A stretch of 64,000 bases of DNA from an uncultured Myxococcales bacterium (GCA_903929795.1 CAIYWC010000097.1:62001-126000), one strand, 5' to 3'; shown: positions 53,186 through 62,845, counted from the stretch's first letter. Made by a program: numbers and translations. Notes: generated by a model from the letters alone, not told the origin.

Positions 53186-55531
53186 ATGGCGCGAATCGGA
53201 CTGACAGGCTTGCCGCCGCACCGGCCCATCGAAACGGCGCTGACCTGGCTGCCGGGCGTGAGCCGCGCGCGGGCCAAGGCGATTCTGGTTGAGGCTCGGA
53301 TAGACCCTGAAATCACGACAGAATCGCTTAGCGCGGCGCAGCTGGAGCTGGTGCGGCAGCTGCTGCACGACGGCGACGCGGTGCCCGTGGAAACGCCGTG
53401 GCTGGTTGGCGCGGCGGTGGATTTTGCGCCGTACCTGGACCGCGTCCGCGCGCTGCTGCAGCGCTATCTGGCCGTGCTGCGACCGTGGGAGCGGCCCGGC
53501 GCCGATCCGACGCGCGCACCGTGGCCGACTGGCGTGGCGGCGACGCTGGACGCGACCGCGCTGCGCTGCCTGCGTGGGGAAGCGCTGGACGCGGAGCGTC
53601 AGGCTTTCGTGCAGCGTTTGGATGCCGAGCTGGCGACGCCGTATGAAGCGCTGGCGCTGACGAGCGACGCGGCGCGGCGTTTTGACGAACTGCGCGCGGC
53701 TTTTGCCCTGAACGATCTGGCCTGCGACGCGCTGTGGCTGCTGCTGGCGCCCGCGATTGTCCCAGAATTCCTATGGCTTTATCGAGCCTTGTGGCGCGAT
53801 CCGACGCAAACGGCCTGGCCGGAAGACCTGCTGCTGCACGCGCTGGACCCGTTTGCGACGCGCGGCGCGGCGGTGCTGGCGGATTTGGCGCAGAACGCGA
53901 CGCTGCGGCGCTATGGCCTGGTGCGTGTGGCCGGCGACGAGGCGCAGAGCACGAGTTGGCAGGCGGCGCGATGGGTGTGCCGGCACCTGCTCGGCGTGCC
54001 GTCGGAGTTGGACGACATGATTGGCGTGCTGGCGCATCCGCTGCGCGCGGAGACGGCCTCGCCGCCGCTGACGCCGGCTCTGCGCGAGGCGCTGACCCGC
54101 GGCTTTCGCGGTCGGCGGCGGTTCCTGGTGGTCGGATCGGAGCGAGCGGGCGCGGTGCGGCTGGCGCGCGAGGCGCTTTCCACGCTGGGCGAAGGGTTGC
54201 TGGAAGTGCGGCTGGACCTGCTGCTGGAGGGCGATCCGGCACGGCTGGGCAGCCTGCTGGGTCGGGCGAGGCTTGCGCGGGCGGGGGTGTTCTTCAGCCA
54301 CGCCGAGGCGATCGACCACGGCGAGCACGGCGCGGAGCGGCTGGCCAACCTGCTGCACCTGCTGGAACGCGAGACGACGACGCTGTTTTTTCACGGCAAG
54401 GTCGGGCGTTCGGGTGAGTCGGCGCAGCTGTCGCCCAGCGCGCGGCTGGGGTTGCTGCGCGAGCTGGGCTGCGTGGAATTGCCGACGGCGGCGCCGGCGG
54501 TGGACGAGCGCCATGCGCTGTGGCTGGATCGGCTGCAAGTTCGTATGGCGCCAGCGGAATTGGATGACACGGTGGCGTCGGTCAGCGTTTACAAGTTCGG
54601 CGTGGACGAGATCGATTTGGCGTCGAGCCTGGCTCTGGCGGCGGCAGCCTCGCGCAATCCAAGTGCGACGCGCCTGCAGATCGGCGACGTCGAACGGGCG
54701 TGCCGGGAAGTGGCGAGCGCGCGGCTGGCCGGCTTGGCGACGCGCGTCAACGTGCGCGGGCGCTGGAACACGACCATCTTGCCCGTCGATACCCGCGAAG
54801 TGCTCGATGAGATGGTGCGCTTTGGTCGCCACGCGGGCTTTGTCCTGGACGAACAGGGCTACGGTCGCACGATGGGCTATGGCCGCGCGCTGACGGCGCT
54901 GTTTTCGGGCCCGTCCGGCACGGGAAAAACGCTGTGCGCAGGCCTGGTTGCGCGTGACCTGGGTCTGGAGCTGTTCCGCGTCGATCTGGCGAGCGTGGTG
55001 TCGAAATACATCGGCGAAACCGAGGAGCGGCTGTCCAAGCTTTTCGATGCGAGCCAAGACTCAGGAATTGCACTGCTTTTTGACGAAGCGGACGCGCTTT
55101 TTGCCAAGCGGACCGACGTGCAGTCATCGGTCGATCGCTATGCCAACCTGGAGGTCAATTACCTGCTGCAGCGGCTGGAGGATTTTGACGGCGTCGTCAT
55201 CCTGACGTCCAACCACCCGGATGCGATTGATGCCGCGTTCTTGCGGCGAATTCGCTTCAAGCCGCACTTTGCGCCGCCGGAAGTCGTCGAGCGCGCGCAG
55301 CTCTGGCAGGTCATGGTTCCGCCCGATGCACCGCAGGAACCGGACTTGAAACCCCTTGATCTGGCAACGGATTGGGAGCTGACCGGCGGCCAGATCCAAA
55401 ACGCGGTGCTGCGCGCGGCGGTGTGGGCGCGGGATGCGCGGGTGCCGCTGAGCTACGCGCTTCTCGCCAAGGCTGGAGAACGGGAGTACAAAGATGCCGG
55501 ACGCTTGGTGCGCACGCACGCGGATGAGTGA
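53186..55531 (+). CDS. AAA+ ATPase with an L7/L12-like N-terminal domain
   Basis: A 781-residue protein. Residues ~1-68 (GLTGLPPHRPIETALTWLPG, then SRARAKAILVEA, then ELVRQLLHDGDAVPVE) track the C-terminal domain of ribosomal protein bL12 (helix, G-x-EAK-like turn, final GA-VEV strand). The middle ~450 residues are helical with a degenerate ATPase-like section (RRRFLVVGSERAGAVRLA). The C-terminal AAA+ domain has Walker A GPSGTGKT (~574-581), Walker B IALLFDEADALF (~627), sensor 1 ILTSNHP and arginines in FLRRIRFK. This is the ATPase type also found in contractile-injection loci, but none are here. Function unknown. Confidence 0.7.
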   Translation: MARIGLTGLPPHRPIETALTWLPGVSRARAKAILVEARIDPEITTESLSAAQLELVRQLLHDGDAVPVETPWLVGAAVDFAPYLDRVRALLQRYLAVLRPWERPGADPTRAPWPTGVAATLDATALRCLRGEALDAERQAFVQRLDAELATPYEALALTSDAARRFDELRAAFALNDLACDALWLLLAPAIVPEFLWLYRALWRDPTQTAWPEDLLLHALDPFATRGAAVLADLAQNATLRRYGLVRVAGDEAQSTSWQAARWVCRHLLGVPSELDDMIGVLAHPLRAETASPPLTPALREALTRGFRGRRRFLVVGSERAGAVRLAREALSTLGEGLLEVRLDLLLEGDPARLGSLLGRARLARAGVFFSHAEAIDHGEHGAERLANLLHLLERETTTLFFHGKVGRSGESAQLSPSARLGLLRELGCVELPTAAPAVDERHALWLDRLQVRMAPAELDDTVASVSVYKFGVDEIDLASSLALAAAASRNPSATRLQIGDVERACREVASARLAGLATRVNVRGRWNTTILPVDTREVLDEMVRFGRHAGFVLDEQGYGRTMGYGRALTALFSGPSGTGKTLCAGLVARDLGLELFRVDLASVVSKYIGETEERLSKLFDASQDSGIALLFDEADALFAKRTDVQSSVDRYANLEVNYLLQRLEDFDGVVILTSNHPDAIDAAFLRRIRFKPHFAPPEVVERAQLWQVMVPPDAPQEPDLKPLDLATDWELTGGQIQNAVLRAAVWARDARVPLSYALLAKAGEREYKDAGRLVRTHADE

Positions 55532-55539
55532 GGCGGTGG

Positions 55540-55812
55540 ATGGAGAAAGCGACGTTTCTGGACATTCTGGAACAGATCGTCGGCGGTTTCGAGGACCCCG
55601 CGTTCCGCACAAATTATGCGCACGCCAAGTCGCAGGGCAACGTGCCGCGCTTGATGGAGTTGGCGATGGGCGTGCAACACCGCGCGTTCGCGCGCCATGG
55701 GCTGGATGACGTCACGGGCAGCGTGCAATTCAAGGAAGCCGGGCGCAATTTTGGCCTCGACGGTGACGTGGCGCCGCGGCTCGCGCGCATGAAAGCGGCG
55801 CTGGGGAAGTAG
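55540..55812 (+). CDS. Small conserved-looking hypothetical protein
   Basis: A 90-residue cytoplasmic protein starting MEKATFLDILEQIVGGFEDP, 8 nt after the AAA+ gene; GAGG before the ATG supports the start. It is helical, with two conserved-looking patches (FRTNYAHAKSQGNV, VQFKEAGRNFGLDGDV), and has no recognised domain. Tight coupling to the AAA+ gene suggests a substrate adaptor or partner, which is only inference. Confidence 0.55.
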   Translation: MEKATFLDILEQIVGGFEDPAFRTNYAHAKSQGNVPRLMELAMGVQHRAFARHGLDDVTGSVQFKEAGRNFGLDGDVAPRLARMKAALGK

Positions 55813-55848
55813 CGTGTGGCGCGACGGGCAGTTTTGCAGCCACTTTCG

Positions 55849-55877
55849 TTGACACCCCAAAGACGTGCCCGTAGTCT
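55849..55877 (+). promoter_or_regulatory. Sigma-70-type promoter
   Basis: TTGACA (55849-55854), 17-nt spacer, TAGTCT (55872-55877). The -35 is a perfect consensus match. It lies 34 nt before the ATG of the repeat-rich lipoprotein gene and probably drives the 55912-60857 pair. Confidence 0.65.
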
Positions 55878-55911
55878 GCCGGTGATGAGCTGTGCGCGCT
55901 CCAGATCCCCA

Positions 55912-57516
55912 ATGAACTCGCTCCAGCCTCGCACCCGCCAGCGGCTTGCGGCGTGTGTTGCCGGGCTGCTGCTGGCGATGCTGGCTGCGTGCGGTTCGAG
56001 CACCCACGCGGTCGTGCAGTCGGGGCGGCTGGACGTGGACGGCCCGACCGGCCCGGAGCGCTATGCCCAAGCGGTGCGGCTGGCGGGTTTGGCGCGCGTC
56101 GAAGCCCGTGCAGGTCTTGAACAATTAGCGGCAGAACACTGGCGTGCGGCGACGCGGCTGGGCGGCGAGCCGATCTGGGTAGTAGAGCAGGCAGAGGCTC
56201 AGGAGCGCGCGCGCCTGTACGCGGAAGCGCGCGAGACGGCGGCGCGGGCCCTGGCGCGCGATCTGAACCCGAGCGAAAAACAGCGCGTGGACCAACTCAT
56301 CGCGCGCGTCACGCCGCAAATTCCCGCCGGTCTGGTCCGTGTGCCGGTCCTGGTGCGGCCTGAAGGCGCGCGGGTGGAGCTCAGCCGCGCCGACCGCAAG
56401 AGCCGCCGGGGCGCTGAACGGGTGCTGATCGGCACGGGGCATGCTTGGCTGGCGCCCGGAACGTGGGTGGTGGAGACAACGGCCAAGGGTTTCAACAGCG
56501 AGCTGCGCACGGTGCAAGTCGGCGGCGACGGGAGCCTGGTGGCGATCGCGCTGGTGGCGGAGGAACAGGGTGCGGCGATGGTCAACGCCCAGCCGGAGGC
56601 CGAGGAGGCGCCCGCGGTCGTGGTGGCGCCACCGGTCGCGGCGCCCAAGCCGGTTGTTGAACCCCCGCCCGCGGCCCAGCCGACCGCGGTTGTGGTCGTC
56701 GCGCCGCCGCCTCCGCCCGTCGAGCCACCCAAGCCGGTGGAAGTCGCCAAGCCGGTTGAGCCGCCAAAGCCCGTCGAGCCACCCAAGCCGGTGGAAGTCG
56801 CCAAGCCGGTTGAGCCGCCAAAGCCGGTGGAAGTCGCCAAGCCCGTCGAGCCGCCAAAGCCGGTGGAAGTCGCCAAGCCGGTTGAGCCGCCCAAGCCGGT
56901 GGAAGTCGCCAAGCCCGTCGAGCCACCCAAGCCGGTGGAAGTCGCCAAGCCGGTCGAGCCGTCAAAGCCGGTGGAAGTCGCCAAGCCGGTTGAGCCGCCC
57001 AAGCCGGTGGAAGTCGCCAAGCCGGTTGAGCCGCCCAAGCCGGTCGAGCCGCCCAAGCCGGTGGAAGTCGCCAAGCCCGTCGAGGAGCCGGCAAAGCCGG
57101 CGATCGGCGTGGAAAAAGGCGCGACAGGTTCTGGAAAAGTCGCTTGGATTCAAAAGGTTGGGCCGTACGCGGTGGCGGGCTTGGGCGTGATCGCGTTGGG
57201 GGCCGGCGGCTGGTTCGGCATGCAAGCGATGGGAAACGCGACGACGGCCAATGGCCTGAGTCCCAAGAGCGCGGGCTATGGCGGTCAGGTCACGTCGCTC
57301 GCGGATTCTGCCAAGAGTAACGCGACGTTGGCGAATGCAGCGCTGATCGGCGGCGGCGTCCTCGTCGCGGCTGGCTCCGTCTGGTGGTTTCTCACGCAGC
57401 ACACCGATGCGCCGCCCAGCCGTCGCCCTACGCAAGTCGAAGCCGCGCCCGCCGTCGCGCCCGTGCCGATGATCGGCGTTGCACCTTCCAGTTTTTCGCT
57501 GACGTGGTCGTTCTAG
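55912..57516 (+). CDS. Lipoprotein with PEGA-like domain and long KPVE repeat linker
   Basis: A 534-residue lipoprotein (lipobox MLAAC; MNSLQPRTRQRLAACVAG start). Residues ~40-140 are helical, TPR-like. Residues ~145-215 (VPVLVRPEGARVEL, then APGTWVVETTAKGF) form a PEGA-like beta domain. A proline-rich spacer of ~170 residues follows, including nine full EPPKPVEVAKPV units. A transmembrane helix (VAGLGVIALGAGGWFGM, ~420) and a second hydrophobic stretch (LIGGGVLVAAGSVWWFL) lie near the C-terminus. The spacer could cross the peptidoglycan, TonB style. It has a strong promoter upstream and is followed 8 nt later by the MopE-like gene. Confidence 0.7.
   Translation: MNSLQPRTRQRLAACVAGLLLAMLAACGSSTHAVVQSGRLDVDGPTGPERYAQAVRLAGLARVEARAGLEQLAAEHWRAATRLGGEPIWVVEQAEAQERARLYAEARETAARALARDLNPSEKQRVDQLIARVTPQIPAGLVRVPVLVRPEGARVELSRADRKSRRGAERVLIGTGHAWLAPGTWVVETTAKGFNSELRTVQVGGDGSLVAIALVAEEQGAAMVNAQPEAEEAPAVVVAPPVAAPKPVVEPPPAAQPTAVVVVAPPPPPVEPPKPVEVAKPVEPPKPVEPPKPVEVAKPVEPPKPVEVAKPVEPPKPVEVAKPVEPPKPVEVAKPVEPPKPVEVAKPVEPSKPVEVAKPVEPPKPVEVAKPVEPPKPVEPPKPVEVAKPVEEPAKPAIGVEKGATGSGKVAWIQKVGPYAVAGLGVIALGAGGWFGMQAMGNATTANGLSPKSAGYGGQVTSLADSAKSNATLANAALIGGGVLVAAGSVWWFLTQHTDAPPSRRPTQVEAAPAVAPVPMIGVAPSSFSLTWSF
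56722..57081 (+). repeat. 36-nt in-frame tandem repeat (EPPKPVEVAKPV)
   Basis: Nine 36-nt units plus two 18-nt half units encode a stiff Pro-Lys-Val-Glu spacer. One unit reads EPS instead of EPP. Units differ at a few synonymous sites (cca/ccg, gtt/gtc, ccc/ccg), giving sub-types that are shuffled along the array, a sign of unequal crossover. Confidence 0.9.
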
Positions 57517-57524
57517 GAGCTCCG

Positions 57525-60500
57525 ATGTCCCGTCGCTTTGCGCCGATTTTTCAACTCCGCGTCCCAGCGTTCCTGCTTGGGTGCTTGGCCGCGCTCGCGC
57601 TGGGCGCCTGCCAGGTCAACATCACGCAGCAGTCGACCACGGACCCGTGCGATCCCAATCCGTGCACGTCAACCGGCGTCTGCACCGGCTGGACTGCGAC
57701 GTGCACTTCGCCCAATGGCGTCGCCGTGTGCGGCAACTGGACCGCGACGGGCACGCCGCCCAAAGGCGCTGATGGCAAGCCACTGACCGAACCGGCGGGC
57801 TACCAGACGGTCGAGACGCTCTGCGACGGCAAGGACAACGACTGCAACGGGCTGACCGATGAAGGCGTCTCGCCGCCGCAGGGCGCCTGCCCCGCGACCG
57901 GCGTCTGCGCCGGCCAAAACGTCACGCACGCGATTTGCAACGCCGGCGCTTGGATCTGCGACTGGACGGGCGTTTCCGGCTACGAAAAGACCGAAGTCTC
58001 CTGCGACGGCAAGGACAACGACTGCAACGGCAAGACCGACGACAACGTCCTGCCCGGCGCCAACACCTGCAAGCGCGCGGGCGTCTGCGCGAGCCTGCCC
58101 GCGCCCACCTGCACGGCCGGCGCGTGGGACTGCCAATACGGTGGCCCGGATTATCAGGCGGTCGAATCCGCCTGCGACGGCAAGGACAACGACTGCGACG
58201 GCATTGTCGACGCGAACCTGACCGTGACCGGGCTCAGCTGCATGGGCCAAGGCGTCTGCACCAACGGCGTCAAGCAAGTCTGCGCGGGCGGCGTGCCGAC
58301 CTGCGACTACAGTGGCGTCGCCGGCTTTGAGGCGTTTGAGCAAAGCTGCGATGGTCAGGACAACGACTGCGACGGCCAGACCGACAACTTGGCCGGCAGC
58401 AAGCTGGCTTTGGAGACCAACGACACAAGCGATTGTACGATCCTGGGCGTCTGCGGGCTGAACAAGGACAAGATCGTCAAGCGCTGCGACGGTGGCGTGT
58501 TCACGTGCCATTACGAAGCCGTGCCGCAGTATGAGAGCCCAGAGGTCAGCTGCGACGGCAAGGACAACGACTGCGACGGGACGACGGACGCCGGCCTCAG
58601 TCAGCCCAGCCTCTCGCCGTGTCCCAGCGCGGGCGTCTGCGCGGGCGGCGGCGCGCTGTGCACCAACGGCCTGTGGACATGCGACTGGGCGACGCTTGCC
58701 AACAAGGACGCCTACGAGCCGTTTGAGACGCTGTGCGATGGCAAGGACAACGACTGCGACGGCCTGACGGACGAGACGGTCAGCGCCAAGTCCGCGAAAT
58801 GCAAGACCCAAGGCGTGTGCGCGTTTGGCCCGGCGGTCACGTGCACGGCGGCGAAGGCCACGTGCGACTACACGCATATCGCCGGCTTTCAGGTCACGGA
58901 GACGCTTTGCGACGGCCTGGACAACGACTGCGACGGCCAAACCGACGAGCCGGACGCGCTGGACAACACGTCGAGCGGCTGCACCAAGGGCGTCTGCGCG
59001 CAGGCGACCACGACGTGCTCGGCGGGCGCGTGGCAGTGCGACACCAGCGCCGTCGCGGCCGATTTTCAGGTCGTGGAAACCAAGTGCGACGGCATGGACA
59101 ACGACTGCGATGGCTTGACCGACGAGGGCGCCGTCGACGCCAGCAGCTGCAAGGCCAAAGGCGTGTGCACGGCCGGCGTGCCCGCGGCCTGCGTCAACGC
59201 CCAGGCGATGTGCGTGTACCAGAGCGTCGCGGGGTTCGAGAGCCCCGAGATCTCCTGCGACGGCTTGGACAACGACTGCGACGGGAAGACCGACGTGAAC
59301 GTCTGTCCGCCCGCCGCGCCTTGCCAGTCGGATGTCGATTGCACGACCGGCACGTGTGTCGCGGTGCTTGGCGGCACGGGCAAAGCGTGCACGGTCAAGC
59401 CCAAGCAGTGCGCCGCGATCGGCGACTTTGGCGCGATGGTCTTTGCCGACGACGCTTCCACGCGCTGCCTCACGTCGCAGAGCGTCGCGTCATGCGCCGC
59501 CGGCGTCTGGGGCGCGCCGAGCGTCTGCGGTTCGTCCCTGCCAGTCTGCGTCGCGGGCGCCTGCGTCGTCTGCACGCCCAACGCGCTGCGCTGCGATCCG
59601 GCCGACGTCACCAAGATCCAGCAGTGCGCCGCCGACGGCAAGAGCGTGACCCCGACGGGCACCTGCACCGCGGGCGATCACTGCTCCGGCGACGGCGTCT
59701 GCGTGCCCAATGCCAGCGTCGCGGTCAGCGACACCGCGTCGGGCTACGGCGGCGTCACGACGGTGCTCGCCAACGGCAACATCGCGACCGCTTGGTTGAC
59801 CGATGCTTCCGCCGTCGCGACCGTCAACGTCCGGCTATTCACGGACGCGGGCGTTGCGGTCGGCGCGGGTACGCCCGTTCAAGGCAGTGCGCCGGCCGTC
59901 AAGGGCTCCCAGCTCGCGATGACCACCGTCGGCGACGGCTTTGCGCTGGCGTGGACTTCCAAGGCTGCAGGCGATGCGGACATCTACGTGCGGCTCTTCG
60001 ACGGCGCGGGCGTTCCCAAGGGCGCGGCGGTCATCGCCAACGCGCCCAACGACTCGCAGGGCGACCAGACCTTGCCGGCGATGGCCAGCAACGGCAATGA
60101 CTTTGTCGTCACGTGGACGACGACGGACGGCGACGGTCAAGGTTTGGGCATCGGGGCTCAGCGTTTTGACAGCGCCGGCCAAGCCGCCGGTGACTTGCTC
60201 ATCGCCAATCAGGACCTGAACGGCAATTTCAGCGACGACCCTCTCGCGGGCGACCAGACACAGTCCGCCGTGGCGATGCGCGCTGACGCGAGCTTTGCCA
60301 TCGTCTGGGTGCACGTCGACGGGTCGACCAAGCAGCGCATCCGCGGCCACTTGTTCAACGCCGCGAGCGCGCCGCTCAACTCGGTTGTGCAATATTCGGC
60401 CAACAACGCGACCGCCGCGCATCCAGGCATCGCGCAGTTTGCCAAGGGCTTCGCCGTCACGTGGGCGGGCAGTGCCACGGATGGCAGCGGCGTCGGCATT

Positions 60501-60857
60501 GGTTTGCGACAGGCGGACGCGCAAGGAGCCACCATCGGCCAGCCCAGCGTCGTGAATACAATTGTCGCCAACGACCAGGCGGAACCGGTCGTCGCGCAGC
60601 TCGCCAATGGCGGCGCCATCCTCGGTTGGACCTCGCCGCAGGCCATCAGCGCCGCCGCGGGCTTGGAAGTATCGTCGCGCGTGTTGTCGCCCGATGGCAC
60701 GTTTGCGGATCCGGAAAGCGTTGTATCCAGCACGGAATCTGCCGGTGACCAGTCGGCGGCACACGTTGCCGTCTTCGCCGACGGGCGCTTTGCGTGGATT
60801 TGGCGCTTCCAGGCGACGTCGAGCGACCCTGTGCAAGTCCGTCTGCTTTTGCCCTGA
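57525..60857 (+). CDS. MopE-like Cys-rich surface protein with C-terminal propeller-like repeats
   Basis: A 1110-residue exported protein. MSRRFAPIFQLRVPAFLLG leads to a lipobox-like LGAC. Residues ~20-600 contain nine MopE-type motifs of the form CDGKDNDCNGLTDEG (in one CDGLDNDCDGQTDEP), the Asp-rich calcium-binding knots first noticed in MopE of Methylococcus, each followed by a small Cys-rich domain. Residues ~740-1110 form repeated beta blades (AWTSKAAGDADIYVRLFDGAG type), probably a propeller. The start follows AGGAG, 8 nt after the upstream gene. A surface adhesin or metal-binding coat protein is plausible. Confidence 0.8.
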   Translation: MSRRFAPIFQLRVPAFLLGCLAALALGACQVNITQQSTTDPCDPNPCTSTGVCTGWTATCTSPNGVAVCGNWTATGTPPKGADGKPLTEPAGYQTVETLCDGKDNDCNGLTDEGVSPPQGACPATGVCAGQNVTHAICNAGAWICDWTGVSGYEKTEVSCDGKDNDCNGKTDDNVLPGANTCKRAGVCASLPAPTCTAGAWDCQYGGPDYQAVESACDGKDNDCDGIVDANLTVTGLSCMGQGVCTNGVKQVCAGGVPTCDYSGVAGFEAFEQSCDGQDNDCDGQTDNLAGSKLALETNDTSDCTILGVCGLNKDKIVKRCDGGVFTCHYEAVPQYESPEVSCDGKDNDCDGTTDAGLSQPSLSPCPSAGVCAGGGALCTNGLWTCDWATLANKDAYEPFETLCDGKDNDCDGLTDETVSAKSAKCKTQGVCAFGPAVTCTAAKATCDYTHIAGFQVTETLCDGLDNDCDGQTDEPDALDNTSSGCTKGVCAQATTTCSAGAWQCDTSAVAADFQVVETKCDGMDNDCDGLTDEGAVDASSCKAKGVCTAGVPAACVNAQAMCVYQSVAGFESPEISCDGLDNDCDGKTDVNVCPPAAPCQSDVDCTTGTCVAVLGGTGKACTVKPKQCAAIGDFGAMVFADDASTRCLTSQSVASCAAGVWGAPSVCGSSLPVCVAGACVVCTPNALRCDPADVTKIQQCAADGKSVTPTGTCTAGDHCSGDGVCVPNASVAVSDTASGYGGVTTVLANGNIATAWLTDASAVATVNVRLFTDAGVAVGAGTPVQGSAPAVKGSQLAMTTVGDGFALAWTSKAAGDADIYVRLFDGAGVPKGAAVIANAPNDSQGDQTLPAMASNGNDFVVTWTTTDGDGQGLGIGAQRFDSAGQAAGDLLIANQDLNGNFSDDPLAGDQTQSAVAMRADASFAIVWVHVDGSTKQRIRGHLFNAASAPLNSVVQYSANNATAAHPGIAQFAKGFAVTWAGSATDGSGVGIGLRQADAQGATIGQPSVVNTIVANDQAEPVVAQLANGGAILGWTSPQAISAAAGLEVSSRVLSPDGTFADPESVVSSTESAGDQSAAHVAVFADGRFAWIWRFQATSSDPVQVRLLLP

Positions 60858-60939
60858 CCTGGCCGTCTACGCTGACAAATTGACAGATAATCGACTTGTG
60901 GTCTCATCCAACCCAGGCGCCAGTCGCCGCGAGGTTGCC

Positions 60940-62502
60940 ATGAGTTTCATCCCCGGACCCGCCGAACGCGTCCCCGAAGCGCGGCCATCGGTCGACTACG
61001 CCAACGTCAAGAAGGTGCACCTGATCGGCATCGGCGGCTCCGCCATGGGCAATTTTGCCGGCATGCTGCAGGCCAAGGGCTTGGAGGTCCGCGGCTCGGA
61101 CGTGACGGTCTTCGATCCGATGCGGGCGCAGCTACTGAAGTGGCAGATTCCGTTCCAGGAAGGCTGGTCGGCGGCGAACCTGGACTGGCGGCCCGATCTG
61201 GTGGTCATCGGCAACGTCGTGCGGCGCGACAACGTGGAGGCGCAGCGCGTCAGGGCGGAGAACCTGCCCTACTGCAGCTTTCCGGAGGCGCTGGGCGAAT
61301 GGATCCTTCCAGGGCGAATTTCCACCGTGATTGCCGGGACTCACGGCAAGACGACGACGACGTCGCTCACGGCGTGGCTGCTGGAGGCGTCCGGCCTGTC
61401 GCCCGGGCTGCTCGTCGGCGGCGTGCCCAAGAATCTGGGCACGAGCTTTCGGCTGGGCGACGGCAAACCGTTCGTGATTGAAGGCGATGAGTACGACACC
61501 GCATATTATGACAAGCGCCCGAAATTCGTGCACTATCGGCCGCATCACGGGGTCCTGACCTCTTGTGAGTTTGACCACGCGGACATCTATCCGGATTTCG
61601 CGGCCGTACAGCGCGCATTTCGGCTGTACGCGAGCCTGTTTCCCGCCGATGGCCTGCTGGTCGCCTGGGGCGAGGACGAGCGCGTGACGGACGTGCTGGA
61701 CGCCTGCCCGGGGCGCGTGGCGCGCTACGGCTTTACCGCCGGCGCGGTCCCGTGTCAGGACCCGGGGCGGCCGCTGGACCTCGAGATTCAGCTCCACGGC
61801 GTCGGTCCGCAAGGCGCGGATTTCTCGCTATTCAAGGGCATTGCGCCGCCGGTACACGGCCGCGATCCACTGCCGGGCTTTAGGGGCGGCGCGCTGATCG
61901 GCCGCTTCCAGTCGCCGATGGCGGGGCGCCACAATTGCCTGAACGCCGCGGCGGCGTTGACGATTGCCCTGGACCTTGGTGCAACCGTGCCGCAGCTGCA
62001 GTCAGCGATCGCGCAGTTTCAAGGTGTCAAGAAACGTCAGGAAATTCGCGGTATTGTCGGTGGTGTGCTGGTGATGGATGACTACGCGCACCATCCGACC
62101 GCGGTGTTGGAGACCGTCGCGGCGATCCGGGGCCAGTACCCGGGTCAGCGCCTTTGGGCAATTTTTGAAGCAGAATCCAACACTTCACGACGCAAGGTGT
62201 TCGAGACCGTCTATCCAGCTGCGCTCGCCCAAGCGGACCGCGTCGTCTTGTGCCAGCCGCTGTTCAAGGAGGGCGACAAGCTGACAGCCGAGGAGACCAT
62301 GGACGCCGCCGCTGTTTGCCAGCGGATTGTGGAGCTCGGCGTGCCTGCGCAATACATTCCGGCTGTCAGTGATATCGTTGACTTTGTTGCAAAAGAGGCT
62401 CGACCTGGCGACGTGATATTGGCGATGTCAGGTCGCGATTTCCAAGGACTTCACGGCGCATTGCTCACACGGCTGGCGGGTCGGTTCGCTGGCGACCGCT
62501 GA
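60940..62502 (+). CDS. mpl: UDP-N-acetylmuramate:L-alanyl-gamma-D-glutamyl-meso-DAP ligase
   Basis: A 520-residue Mur ligase used in peptidoglycan recycling: it attaches the recovered tripeptide to UDP-MurNAc. VHLIGIGGSAMGNFAGML is the UDP-binding start, GTHGKTTTTSL (~134) the P-loop, EGDEYDTAYYDKRPKF and CEFDHADIYPDF the metal/ATP region, and DDYAHHPTAV the Mur signature. EGDEYDTAYFD-type sequence and length (450-520) separate Mpl from MurC. The start ATG at 60940 has no strong ribosome-binding site. A TTGACA at 60880-60885 may be a -35. Confidence 0.9.
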   Translation: MSFIPGPAERVPEARPSVDYANVKKVHLIGIGGSAMGNFAGMLQAKGLEVRGSDVTVFDPMRAQLLKWQIPFQEGWSAANLDWRPDLVVIGNVVRRDNVEAQRVRAENLPYCSFPEALGEWILPGRISTVIAGTHGKTTTTSLTAWLLEASGLSPGLLVGGVPKNLGTSFRLGDGKPFVIEGDEYDTAYYDKRPKFVHYRPHHGVLTSCEFDHADIYPDFAAVQRAFRLYASLFPADGLLVAWGEDERVTDVLDACPGRVARYGFTAGAVPCQDPGRPLDLEIQLHGVGPQGADFSLFKGIAPPVHGRDPLPGFRGGALIGRFQSPMAGRHNCLNAAAALTIALDLGATVPQLQSAIAQFQGVKKRQEIRGIVGGVLVMDDYAHHPTAVLETVAAIRGQYPGQRLWAIFEAESNTSRRKVFETVYPAALAQADRVVLCQPLFKEGDKLTAEETMDAAAVCQRIVELGVPAQYIPAVSDIVDFVAKEARPGDVILAMSGRDFQGLHGALLTRLAGRFAGDR

Positions 62503-62845
62503 GCGATGCAGGCTTCGGGCACGTCTCGCCCTTCGCGCCGGGCCTCCACGCGGCCCAAGCAAAGCCTCCCCCACCGCGCGCCCAGCTTGCGCCGGACGCG
62601 TCACCACCATGGGCGGCGAAGGCGCTATTCGCGGCTCCGATGCCCGCGGACCCACGGCGTTTGTCGCCGCGCCGCCCTGCCTTTGACATCGCGCAGTTGC
62701 GTGCGCGACCCCGGGCAGCTGGTTGTGAGCTGGCGCCATCGCCCCGCGTACGCCGAGGTCCTGCGTGCCAGCCGGGGCCCAGCTCGACCCCGTGATTGAG
62801 TATTCGTCGGTCTGCGAATTCTGCCGCGGCGTCCCTGCAAGATTT

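Noticed and set aside
56722..57081. Possible CRISPR-like repeat array
   Set aside because: Units are contiguous without spacers, multiples of 18 nt, and in frame inside a lipoprotein gene.
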